A DNA stretch of 15,655 nucleotides, taken from assembly GCA_964441335.1 (NCBI GenBank), contig CAYTUI010000033.1, positions 1 to 15,655 on the forward strand, written 5' to 3'. The stretch is from CAYTUI01 sp964441335 (GTDB lineage Bacteria; Patescibacteriota; Patescibacteriia; UBA1558; 2-01-FULL-52-15). The number at the start of each line of letters is the position of its first letter. Position 1 is the stretch's first letter. Position numbers and translations under genes: made by a program. Under the pieces are notes generated by a model. The model worked only from the letters and a program-made list of their open reading frames with translations. It searched no databases and was not told the DNA's origin. Below, one piece after another: positions 7,552 through 13,556 of the stretch.

Positions 7552-8583
7552 ATGGCTATACTTGAGGAACGAAAACTTAGTGTTAAAGAATTGCCTGATG
7601 ATAAAACTTGGGATTTGACTTTGCGTCCCCGTAGACTGGAAGATTATATCGGACAGGAACAAATTAAGAGTAACCTGTCAATTTTTATGGAAGCGGCCAA
7701 ACAGCGACAGGAACCGATTGAACATGTGTTAATTTATGGTCCGCCGGGCTTGGGTAAAACGACTTTGGCGCATATTATCGCCAAGGAAATGGGAGTGGGT
7801 ATCAGAACTACTTCTGGACCAGCCATTACCAAGGCCGGTGATCTGGCGGCTATTTTAACAAATATGCAGGAAGGCGAAGTTTTATTTATTGACGAAATTC
7901 ATCGCCTTAATAAGGTCATTGAAGAGATTCTTTATCCAGCTATGGAAGAAAGCGCCTTGGATTTAATTTTAGGCAAAGGCCCGAGCGCCCAGACAGTCAG
8001 GCTGGAGTTGCCAAGATTTAGCATTATCGGAGCCACGACCAGATATAATTTATTGTCAGCTCCGCTCCGTGATCGTTTTGGTGTCACCTATCGTTTGGAT
8101 TTTTATCGTAAAGAAGAGATTTCGCAGATTGTCAAAAGGTCAGCCAAACTTTTGGCCTTATCATTGGATGAGGACGCCGCTTTGGAAATTGCCAAACGAA
8201 GCCGAGCCACGCCACGAGTTGCTAACCGTATTCTGAAACGTGTCAGAGATTTTTCTCAAGTTAAAGGCGACGGCGGTAAGGTGACTATCCATCAGGCCAT
8301 TGAAGCTTTGGAAATGCTGGGAGTTGATAATCAGGGATTGGAAGATTTGGATAGACAATTGTTACTGGCGATTATTGAAAAATTTTCCGGTGGACCGGTG
8401 GGACTTAATACTATTGCCGCTTCCATGCAGGAAGATATGGGAACCATTGAAGAAGTTTATGAACCTTATCTGATGCAGTTAGGCTTTTTGGCCAGAACAC
8501 CACGCGGCCGTGTAGTAACTGAACGCGGCTATGAGCATTTGGGTTTAAGACCGCCCGGTGATTTGACTCAAAAGTTGTTATAG
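7552..8583 (+). CDS. ruvB: Holliday junction branch migration ATPase RuvB
   Basis: A 343-residue protein of normal RuvB length. RuvB is the hexameric AAA+ motor that, with RuvA, drives branch migration of Holliday junctions in recombination and repair. Visible motifs are the N-terminal LRPRRLEDYIGQEQIKSNL, Walker A GPPGLGKTT (63-71), Walker B LFIDEIHRL (111-119), sensor 1 IIGATTR (158-164) and the arginine-finger region PLRDRFG (171-177). The C-terminal winged-helix domain carries GGPVGLNTIAASM and ARTPRGRV. The start ATG is 3 bases after the upstream stop with no SD, suggesting translation by reinitiation. ruvA and ruvC are not in the window. A bidirectional terminator follows. Confidence 0.98.
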   Translation: MAILEERKLSVKELPDDKTWDLTLRPRRLEDYIGQEQIKSNLSIFMEAAKQRQEPIEHVLIYGPPGLGKTTLAHIIAKEMGVGIRTTSGPAITKAGDLAAILTNMQEGEVLFIDEIHRLNKVIEEILYPAMEESALDLILGKGPSAQTVRLELPRFSIIGATTRYNLLSAPLRDRFGVTYRLDFYRKEEISQIVKRSAKLLALSLDEDAALEIAKRSRATPRVANRILKRVRDFSQVKGDGGKVTIHQAIEALEMLGVDNQGLEDLDRQLLLAIIEKFSGGPVGLNTIAASMQEDMGTIEEVYEPYLMQLGFLARTPRGRVVTERGYEHLGLRPPGDLTQKLL

Positions 8584-8605
8584 ATTGTTTAGCTCAATTA
8601 ATGAT

Positions 8606-8636
8606 AAAGACCCTCGGTATAACCCAGGGTCTTTTT
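8606..8636. terminator. Bidirectional terminator between ruvB and the minus-strand RNA unit
   Basis: AAAGACCCTCGGT (8606-8618) pairs with ACCCAGGGTCTTT (8622-8634), 12 pairs with one mismatch. On the plus strand it is followed by TTTTTCGTT (ruvB end); on the minus strand the AAA side supplies the T-run (end of the minus RNA below). Confidence 0.88.
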
Positions 8637-8753
8637 CGTTGCCCGTGAAGGGCTGGGAGGAAGGCGTGGCTTGCCGCGCGGAGCCAACTGCGAGGAGGGT
8701 CGTAGTCGTCTACTACAGCAACGACAAGCCACGCACATCAATGTAGCGATTAC
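8606..8753 (-). ncRNA. Candidate structured non-coding RNA 1 (about 150 nt)
   Basis: A minus-strand promoter (8760-8788) and a terminator (8606-8634) bracket about 150 bases with no convincing ORF. On the minus strand GCGTGGCTTGTCG (8734-8722) pairs with CGGCAAGCCACGC (8676-8664), 13 bp with one G-U wobble; on the plus strand that pair is a C-A mismatch, favouring minus-strand RNA. Inside the helix is a GTAGT-AGACG-ACTAC hairpin; below it is GCCC-TTCAC-GGGC. The tract is clearly GC-richer than ruvB. I could not match it to SRP RNA (no GGAAGGAAGCAGC core), tmRNA or RNase P, nor confidently to 6S. A competing plus-strand micro-ORF at 8667 is listed as rejected. Confidence 0.5.
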
Positions 8754-8759
8754 ACAGTC

Positions 8760-8788
8760 TATGTATATCTTCTAGGCAATTTTGTCAA
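8760..8788 (-). promoter_or_regulatory. Promoter of candidate ncRNA 1
   Basis: On the minus strand TTGACA (8788-8783), a 17-base spacer and TACATA (8765-8760); TATACA at a 15-base spacing is an alternative. The -35 is perfect, the -10 weak. It starts 15 bases after the terminator of the upstream minus-strand unit. Confidence 0.6.
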
Positions 8789-8802
8789 GAATCAGGCACG
8801 GC

Positions 8803-8841
8803 CATTAAAGCAAGAACCCCAGGAATGTGGTTCCCCGGGGT
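8803..8841 (-). terminator. Terminator of candidate ncRNA 2
   Basis: On the minus strand ACCCC-GG-GGAA, loop CCACA, TTCC-T-GGGGT gives 9 pairs with a small internal asymmetry, followed by TCTTGCTTTAAT. The hairpin is strong but the T-tract is weak. Confidence 0.55.
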
Positions 8842-9039
8842 CGTGGTGTCTGGACAAAGCATGGGCGTCCAGAACGATGATTGTCTCTTGATGAGACGGT
8901 GATTAAATTGTAGTGATAGTTTGTTCACAACCTATTATTTATGTTCCAACATGTAGTTGGATGCTTTGGTGTTGTGAGACTATCTGGAAAGAGCAATGTT
9001 TGTTTTTCTTTTATAAAAAAGGGGCAATGTCTTGAAGAC
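8812..9039 (-). ncRNA. Candidate structured non-coding RNA 2 (about 230 nt)
   Basis: This lies between a strong minus-strand promoter (9046-9074) and a hairpin terminator. No ORF with an SD is present. Three perfect helices are nested: GATAGT/ACTATC (8984-8979 with 8920-8915), CACAAC/GTTGTG (8976-8971 with 8931-8926) and CCAAC/GTTGG (8960-8956 with 8950-8946). Two independent hairpins follow in the 3' half: GTCTC/GAGAC (8897-8893, 8887-8883) and CTGGAC/GTCCAG (8872-8867, 8855-8850). The 5' part is U/A-rich with a repeated ACATTGC word. This ordered multi-helix layout is what one expects of a functional RNA and not of random intergenic DNA. I do not recognise the family. Confidence 0.55.
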
Positions 9040-9045
9040 ACTATA

Positions 9046-9074
9046 ATATTAGCACAAAAAAAGACAAAAGTCAA
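9046..9074 (-). promoter_or_regulatory. Strong promoter of candidate ncRNA 2
   Basis: On the minus strand TTGACT (9074-9069), a 17-base spacer and TAATAT (9051-9046) preceded by TGC (extended -10). The expected start is near 9039. Confidence 0.8.
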
Positions 9075-9099
9075 CTGTTTTTTCCCCAGCCAGTGAAAA

Positions 9100-9148
9100 T
9101 ATAATAGAAAAGCCCCCGGTCAGCCATTGGCTGGTAACCGGAGGCTTT
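9100..9148 (-). terminator. Terminator of the ychF / small ORF transcript
   Basis: On the minus strand AAAGCCTCCGGT (9148-9137) pairs with ACCGGGGGCTTT (9120-9109), 12 bp with one G-U wobble, enclosing a second perfect hairpin CAGCC-AAT-GGCTG, then TTTTCTATTATATTTT. On the plus strand the wobble becomes a C-A mismatch, confirming the minus orientation. Confidence 0.85.
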
Positions 9149-9179
9149 CTGAAATCCAAGTCAGGGATGAAGGCGGACC

Positions 9180-9308
9180 TTAGGCTCTGGCCAGAACAAA
9201 GCGGCGCTTGAACCAAGGGGACGTGTTGATCACCTTTGTCTTGCAGAGGTGACGCCAGAAAGTTCTCTGTGCTCCGTGTCCGGGCCGAACACCAAGGGGT
9301 TGACGCAC
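9180..9308 (-). CDS. Small basic protein (42 aa) directly downstream of ychF
   Basis: A short ORF starting with GTG (9308-9306). A clear SD, AAGGAG (9320-9315), stands 6 bases before it and begins immediately after the ychF stop. The stop TAA (9182-9180) is followed about 30 bases later by a strong terminator, so the ORF fills the space between ychF and the end of the transcript. The product is Arg/Lys-rich with Trp residues (start VRQPLGVRPG, end FKRRFVLARA). No family recognised. Its bases are visibly GC-richer than ychF. It would be translated from the ychF mRNA. The SD placement is the main evidence; the short length leaves real doubt. Confidence 0.5.
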   Translation of the reverse strand: MRQPLGVRPGHGAQRTFWRHLCKTKVINTSPWFKRRFVLARA

Positions 9309-9320
9309 TTGTCGCTCCTT

Positions 9321-10385
9321 TTAGTTGGCGTGATGGAAAATCACAGTATCCCCGTCTTGGAAGGAATAGTTTTTTCCCTCCATTCTCACCTTACCAAGCT
9401 CCTTAGCTTTTGTCCAACTGTCGGCCTGCAAAAGTTCCTGCCAATTTATGACCTCGGCTCGGATAAAGCCTTTTTCAAAGTCGGTATGAATGACACCGGC
9501 GGCTTGCGGCGCTAAAGTTCCTCTGACAATTGTCCAAGCGCGGCTTTCCTGTTCGCCGGTAGTTAAAAAAGTTATCAAATTTAAAAGTTTGTAGCTAGCA
9601 GTTATCAGATCATCCAGGCCAGAGGCCTGTAGATTAAATTCTTTCAAATATTCAGTTCTGTCTGTAGCTGACAAGTCGGCCAATTCAGACTCTACTTTGG
9701 CGCAAATTTTAATGGTATCTTCTGGCAGTTGTTCCTTGATTTTAATTTGCTCATCATCAACATTTAAAACATAGAGCATTGGTTTTAAAGTTAGCAGGTT
9801 TAAACTCTTGATGGACTTTTTTTCTTCAGGATTTAGTTCAGCTGTGGACGCCAATTGATTGCTGTCCAATTTTTCTTTAATTTTTTTTAGGCCCGAGTGT
9901 TCCAAAGCTTCATTTTTGTCCAGGCCGGCTTTTGATTGCTTGTCCAACTTAGTCAGACGATTAGCGACAGAATCCATATCGGCCAAAATAAGTTCAATGT
10001 TAATAATTTCCTTATCGCTGTCAGGATTAATTTCGCCTTGCACATGAGTGACGTCGGGATTTTTAAAAGCTCTGATGACCTGAACAATGGCATCGGTCTC
10101 TTTAATATTGCTTAAAAATTTATTGCCCAAACCCGCTCCTTGTGAGGCGCCTTTTACCAGTCCGGCAATATCCAAAAATTCAATCGTGGTATAGACAATT
10201 TTTTTTGATTTAGACAGCGTCGCCAATTTTTCTAACCGTTCATCAGGCACAGCTACCACGCCGACGTTAGGGTCAATGGTACAAAAAGGATAATTAGAAG
10301 CTTCTACCTTATTTTTTGTTAAGGCTTGAAAGAGAGTAGATTTTCCAACGTTGGGCAGGCCAACGATACCGAGGGAGAAGGACAT
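9321..10385 (-). CDS. ychF: Ribosome-associated ATPase YchF (OLA1 family)
   Basis: A 354-residue protein of the universally conserved Obg-related YchF/OLA1 family, which hydrolyses ATP rather than GTP, binds ribosomes and is linked to translation and stress control. Motifs are G1 GLPNVGKST (9-17), the switch region NYPFCTIDPNVG (31-42) and G3 DIAGLVKGA (72-80). The position of the usual NKxD is replaced by NVDDE (208-212), the hallmark of altered nucleotide specificity. A coiled-coil-like insertion (about 130-200) and a C-terminal TGS domain (about 270-352; LITFLTTGEQESRAWTI, ending DTVIFHHAN) complete the family layout. The start ATG (10385) has no SD; its leader is CTAATTACC-type repeat. 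It is probably expressed with the upstream methyltransferase (55-base gap) and the downstream small ORF. Confidence 0.97.
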   Translation of the reverse strand: MSFSLGIVGLPNVGKSTLFQALTKNKVEASNYPFCTIDPNVGVVAVPDERLEKLATLSKSKKIVYTTIEFLDIAGLVKGASQGAGLGNKFLSNIKETDAIVQVIRAFKNPDVTHVQGEINPDSDKEIINIELILADMDSVANRLTKLDKQSKAGLDKNEALEHSGLKKIKEKLDSNQLASTAELNPEEKKSIKSLNLLTLKPMLYVLNVDDEQIKIKEQLPEDTIKICAKVESELADLSATDRTEYLKEFNLQASGLDDLITASYKLLNLITFLTTGEQESRAWTIVRGTLAPQAAGVIHTDFEKGFIRAEVINWQELLQADSWTKAKELGKVRMEGKNYSFQDGDTVIFHHAN

Positions 10386-10394
10386 GTTAGGTCG

Positions 10395-10415
10395 TAGGTA
10401 GTTAGGTAATTAGGT
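10395..10415 (-). repeat. CTAATTACC-type repeat in the ychF leader
   Basis: On the minus strand this 21-base tract repeats ACCTAATT/ACCTAACT/ACCTA and lies 9 bases before the ychF ATG. It shares CTAATTACCTAACTACCTA (19 bases exactly) with the leader of the NIF3-like gene (6494-6512). Confidence 0.8.
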
Positions 10416-10440
10416 GTGAGGGGTTAGCTTATAGTTGTTA

Positions 10441-11145
10441 CTATTTTGTCTTGACCTTTTTTGCTACGATGACCAATCTAGAGGGCCAAGATGCGTATTT
10501 TTTGAAATCCGCAGTATTTTTTTTCGTTATTCCCGATATTTCTGGTTCATCTACACAAACTATTTGAAATTTCGCCTTAATGATGGCATTTATGTAATCT
10601 GAAACAGTTCTTATAAAATTAGGGTTTACAGTCCCCCAAGGGGTTTTTTCCAATTTCCAACCTCGTCTGAAATATTGACGTAGATCGGTAGCGGCTAATC
10701 TTACAGGATGGGTTATTAAGATAAAAATAATCCCAGTATTTTTTGACCATTTGTAAAAATTTGATAAACTTTTGGCCAGTTTCTGATTATCAAGATAGTG
10801 TATGACCATCGTGGAGATTATCATATCAAAGGAACTATCTTTAAATTTTGCATTAGAAATGCCTGAATTTATTAATCTTACTGCTCGAAAATCGTTCCTG
10901 GCTATTTGTAGCATCTCTTTATTGATGTCTACACCTGTGATATTTTTTTGTTTTGTGTCTTTGGAAATTAAATATCTTATAACCCTTCCGGAGCCACAAC
11001 CGGCATCCAATATTTTAGCGCCAGGTTTTAAATATTTTTTAAGGTGCCGTTCAAGTGACGGTTTTTCAATATACTTCCAGCTGAATGATTCGTTAGCAAA
11101 GTCAGTATAAATTTTAGCTTGTTTTTTATAAATATCTGCCTTCAT
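10441..11145 (-). CDS. Class I SAM-dependent methyltransferase
   Basis: A 234-residue protein with a Rossmann-fold methyltransferase core: motif I AKILDAGCGSGRVIRYL (43-59), the acidic residue after strand 2 in GVDINKEMLQIAR (Asp73), the motif around SSFDMIISTMVIHYL (104-118) and a downstream strand IIFILITHP. The pattern fits the small-molecule/UbiE-like Methyltransf_11/25 group; the substrate cannot be read from the sequence. The N-terminus (KQAKIYTDFA) resembles the usual substrate-cap helix. The ATG (11145) has no SD. It lies 28 bases downstream of a minus-strand terminator that ends candidate ncRNA 3, and I see no separate promoter, so the gene may depend on readthrough (see the attenuator finding). 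Confidence 0.9.
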   Translation of the reverse strand: MKADIYKKQAKIYTDFANESFSWKYIEKPSLERHLKKYLKPGAKILDAGCGSGRVIRYLISKDTKQKNITGVDINKEMLQIARNDFRAVRLINSGISNAKFKDSSFDMIISTMVIHYLDNQKLAKSLSNFYKWSKNTGIIFILITHPVRLAATDLRQYFRRGWKLEKTPWGTVNPNFIRTVSDYINAIIKAKFQIVCVDEPEISGITKKNTADFKKYASWPSRLVIVAKKVKTK

Positions 11146-11172
11146 AATGTTGACAATTCTATATTAGATTAC

Positions 11173-11211
11173 CAAAAAAAGAAAGAGCCCGAACCATGAA
11201 GATCCGGGCTC
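11173..11211 (-). terminator. Intrinsic terminator upstream of the methyltransferase
   Basis: On the minus strand GAGCCCG (11211-11205) and CGGGCTC (11191-11185), a perfect 7-bp stem with a 13-base loop, followed by TTTCTTTTTTT. It ends 28 bases before the methyltransferase ATG on the same strand. Confidence 0.9.
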
Positions 11212-11290
11212 CCCGCTATTGTCGTGCCAAAGGTTGGACGTCGCCGAGCAGTATGTCGCCGGCGCATCCGTGGTCACAGGCAGAGCAGGA
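11173..11290 (-). ncRNA. Candidate structured RNA 3 or attenuating leader of the methyltransferase (about 118 nt)
   Basis: A near-consensus minus-strand promoter (11297-11325) and a strong terminator (11173-11211) enclose about 80 GC-rich bases with no SD-preceded ORF. A hairpin is formed by GGATGCGCCG (11245-11236) and CGGCGACGTCC, with one internal mismatch and one wobble. A small CCAA/TTGG hairpin follows just before the terminator. Because the next minus-strand gene starts 28 bases beyond the terminator, this may be either a stand-alone small RNA or a riboswitch/attenuator leader. I found no clear antiterminator pairing (only GCTCT with GGAGC, 5 bp). Confidence 0.5.
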
Positions 11291-11296
11291 CTAGCG

Positions 11297-11325
11297 AGAT
11301 TAACACAGTTATTGATGTGTGTCAA
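11297..11325 (-). promoter_or_regulatory. Strong minus-strand promoter of candidate RNA 3 / methyltransferase leader
   Basis: On the minus strand a perfect TTGACA (11325-11320), a 17-base spacer and TAATCT (11302-11297) with TG one base upstream (extended -10). The expected start is near 11290. Confidence 0.85.
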
Positions 11326-11330
11326 GCCCG

Positions 11331-11345
11331 CCACGTCGTTCGCGA
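11331..11345 (+). repeat. Half-copy of the palindromic element
   Basis: CCACGTCGTTCGCGA, identical over 15 bases to the left side and centre of the palindrome at 11358-11383. It lies 5 bases from the -35 of the minus-strand promoter. Confidence 0.85.
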
Positions 11346-11357
11346 GAGGCGAGGTTG

Positions 11358-11383
11358 ACCACGTCGTTCGCGAACGACGTGGT
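11358..11383. promoter_or_regulatory. Perfect 26-bp palindrome, candidate operator between divergent promoters
   Basis: Each arm reads ACCACGTCGTTCG; the whole is a perfect, gapless inverted repeat centred on CGCG. Its last base is the first base of the -35 of the uvrD-operon promoter. Such placement suits a dimeric repressor; a cruciform or structural role is possible. The half-site at 11331 could allow cooperative binding that reaches the opposite promoter. Confidence 0.65.
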
Positions 11384-11410
11384 TGAATTACCCACCACGC
11401 CTGCTATAAT
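11383..11410 (+). promoter_or_regulatory. Promoter of the 46-aa protein / uvrD-like operon
   Basis: TTGAAT (11383-11388), a 16-base spacer and a perfect TATAAT (11405-11410) preceded by TGC (extended -10). The expected start is near 11417, leaving a leader of about 15 bases. Confidence 0.85.
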
Positions 11411-11431
11411 GTCATAACTTAGAGATATTTT

Positions 11432-11572
11432 ATGAAAAAATTGTCCCGGTCAATCAAAAAATATTTGCGTCGAGAAAAGGCCAGATTAAGGCGATCTATT
11501 AGTGATGCTACTGAACTGGACAAAGCTCTGGAGAATTTAGCCAAACGATTTTATCGCCCAGATGCCCAGTAA
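11432..11572 (+). CDS. Small basic protein (46 aa) translationally coupled to the helicase
   Basis: This short ORF starts with ATG about 15 bases after the expected transcript start (no clear SD, only AGAGAT). The product is highly basic at the N-terminus (MKKLSRSIKKYLRREKARLR) and then amphipathic (DATELDKALENLAKRFYR), probably helical. It overlaps the helicase start by 11 bases (ATG at 11562 inside its last codons, stop at 11570-11572). That is typical of translational coupling and supports it as a real gene. No family recognised; a DNA- or RNA-binding accessory role is a guess from charge and context only. Confidence 0.75.
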   Translation: MKKLSRSIKKYLRREKARLRRSISDATELDKALENLAKRFYRPDAQ

Positions 11573-13556
11573 GATTAATTTCGCTAAAGAATTGAACGAA
11601 CAACAGCTGGCCGTGGTAACCTCCGAGCCCGGCCCGGCTTTGGTTTTAGCCGGTGCTGGTTCAGGTAAAACCAGAACTTTAATTTATCGTTTAGCCTGGT
11701 TGATTGATAACGGTTTTAAAAAGAATCGTATTCTGCTTTTGACCTTTACCAATAAGGCGGCTAAGCAGATGGTTGAGCGGTCGGAGCAACTGCTCGGTAG
11801 CGCTGATGATAAAAGTAAATTCTGGGGCGGAACTTTTCATCACACAGCCAATCGTCTGCTAAGAAAATACGGTAAATTGGCCGGTCTGAAGAATAATTTT
11901 ACGATTCTAGATTCTGAAGACAGTCGTTCCCTGATAAAAAATGCTTTAAAAGAAATTTCCGCAGTCAACAGCGGCTTGCGTAAGCCCGGGCCGCCGGTGA
12001 TTGCCGACTGTATCAGTTATAGTAATAATGCCGGTCTATCAATTGAAGAAGCGGTGGAAATGAAATATCCGGAGTTCAGTAAAGATGTCGGCCTGATTGA
12101 GCAAGTAGCTAAACTTTATAAAGATAAGAAAAAAGTCGGCAACTGTTTGGATTTTGACGACCTGTTACTTTATTTATTGGCGATTTTAAAACAGGAACCA
12201 TATCGCAAAGTGATTGCCAAAAATTGGGACTATATTTTGGTGGACGAATATCAGGATACTAATCTGATCCAGGATGAAATTGTTAGACTGTTGGCCAAGG
12301 ATCATCATAATATTTTGGTTGTCGGCGATGACGCCCAAAGTATCTATTCTTTTCGGGCCGCCAATATAAAAAATATTTTAGAATTTCCCAAACAGTTCCC
12401 GCAGACAGAGATTTTTCGTTTGGAACAAAATTACCGTTCCACTCCGGAAATCTTAGCTATTGCCAATCAGGTGATCAGTCAAAATAAGAATCAATTTCAA
12501 AAAAATTTGTTTACCAAAGAAGACAGCTTTATCAAACCGGAGCTGACCAGTTATCAGGATGCCACTGAAGAAGCTACGGCTATTGCTGAACGAATTTTAG
12601 CTCTGGAAGATGAAGGGGTGGCATTGGCCAATATTGCCGTTCTATTTCGGGCCGCTCATCAGTCCCAAGAGTTGGAATTACAGCTTAACAAAAGACGAAT
12701 ACCTTATGAAATGCGTGGCGGTTTAAAATTTTTTGAACGGGCGCACATTAAAGATTTGTTGTCTTTTTTGAAAGTCGTGGCTAATCATTCTGATGAAGCG
12801 GCTTGGTTAAGGATTTTACAGCTCCAGGAAGGAGTCGGAGAAGCCGGCGCTAGAAAGATTATCAGCTTAATTCAGACGTCCCGCAACCTGGAAGAAACTT
12901 TGGATAAGGATTTAAAACTGGGTTCAAAATTGGGAGTCGGCTGGAATGGTTTGGTCAAGACTTTGAATAAAGCCCTACTGGATAAAGACCAAGCTGTCGG
13001 TTTTATGATTAGAACAATCGCCAAAGATTACAGCTCGTTCTTAGCGGCGGCTTATGCCAATTACCGCGACCGTTTGGATGATATTGAACAGCTGGCTTTA
13101 TATGCCGAGAAACATGAAAGTCTGGACGCCTTTCTGGCCGAAACTAGTTTGCAGGAAAACTTTTCTATTCGCGGTGCCGAAGAACAGAGGACTGAACCGG
13201 GAGTAATTCTTTCTACAGTTCATCAGGCTAAAGGTTTAGAGTGGCATGCTGTGTTTGTACTAAACGTTTCGGACAAATCGTTTCCTCATCCCAGAGCCTT
13301 GAAAGAAGAAAATGGGCTGGAAGAGGAACGGCGGCTGTTTTACGTGGCAATCACTCGGGCTAAAAAAAGACTATATTTTTCCTATCCGATTTCCGGTTCC
13401 AGTTATTCTTTAAGCATTAATCAACCGTCAGAATTTTTGCGGCAGATTGAAACGCGTTTATTAGCTGGGGATAGCTTAGGTTTGAGGCATGATATAATGT
13501 CTGATGCGTCCGGTGATGGTGAATTTAGTTATTTACCGGATGTGGGAGAGTGGTAA
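11562..13556 (+). CDS. UvrD/PcrA-like superfamily 1A DNA helicase
   Basis: A 664-residue ATP-dependent 3'-5' DNA helicase of the UvrD/PcrA/Rep group, acting in excision repair, replication restart or removal of recombinase filaments. Motifs in order: Q motif LNEQQLAVV (11-19), Walker A AGAGSGKTRTL (30-40), motif Ia TFTNKAAKQM (61-70), Ib GGTFHHTANRLL (89-100), motif II VDEYQDTN (227-234), III VVGDDAQSIYSFRAA (253-267), IV RLEQNYRSTPEIL (286-298), V STVHQAKGLEW (551-561) and VI RRLFYVAITRAKKRL (590-604). It is somewhat shorter than typical UvrD/PcrA (about 720-740 residues), lacking most of the variable C-terminal tail after motif VI. UvrD, PcrA and Rep cannot be told apart by eye. It is the second gene of an operon and overlaps the preceding small ORF. 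Confidence 0.95.
   Translation: MPSKINFAKELNEQQLAVVTSEPGPALVLAGAGSGKTRTLIYRLAWLIDNGFKKNRILLLTFTNKAAKQMVERSEQLLGSADDKSKFWGGTFHHTANRLLRKYGKLAGLKNNFTILDSEDSRSLIKNALKEISAVNSGLRKPGPPVIADCISYSNNAGLSIEEAVEMKYPEFSKDVGLIEQVAKLYKDKKKVGNCLDFDDLLLYLLAILKQEPYRKVIAKNWDYILVDEYQDTNLIQDEIVRLLAKDHHNILVVGDDAQSIYSFRAANIKNILEFPKQFPQTEIFRLEQNYRSTPEILAIANQVISQNKNQFQKNLFTKEDSFIKPELTSYQDATEEATAIAERILALEDEGVALANIAVLFRAAHQSQELELQLNKRRIPYEMRGGLKFFERAHIKDLLSFLKVVANHSDEAAWLRILQLQEGVGEAGARKIISLIQTSRNLEETLDKDLKLGSKLGVGWNGLVKTLNKALLDKDQAVGFMIRTIAKDYSSFLAAAYANYRDRLDDIEQLALYAEKHESLDAFLAETSLQENFSIRGAEEQRTEPGVILSTVHQAKGLEWHAVFVLNVSDKSFPHPRALKEENGLEEERRLFYVAITRAKKRLYFSYPISGSSYSLSINQPSEFLRQIETRLLAGDSLGLRHDIMSDASGDGEFSYLPDVGEW

Noticed and set aside
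8606..8742. Minus-strand ORF of about 45 codons over candidate RNA 1
   Set aside because: No SD; Pro/Arg-rich translation runs through the terminator hairpin.
8667..8747. Plus-strand micro-ORF (26 aa) with GGAGG 5 bases before a GTG
   Set aside because: No room for a promoter after the ruvB terminator, and the helix pairing favours a minus-strand RNA. Not fully excluded.
8800..8930. GTG-started ORF within candidate RNA 2
   Set aside because: Only AGG two bases before the GTG, and the frame passes straight through the terminator.
8606..9039. Known housekeeping RNAs (SRP RNA, tmRNA, RNase P RNA, tRNA)
   Set aside because: No GGAAGGAAGCAGC core, no T-loop/CCA end, no RNase P signature sequences; the elements are too short for tmRNA or RNase P.
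9249..9515. Plus-strand ORF of 88 aa
   Set aside because: Antisense to the ychF 3' end and the small ORF; no SD or promoter.
11358..11383. LexA/SOS box in front of the uvrD-like operon
   Set aside because: The Gram-positive box is CGAAC-N4-GTTCG; here GTTCG precedes CGAAC with no gap, so the half-sites are in the wrong order.
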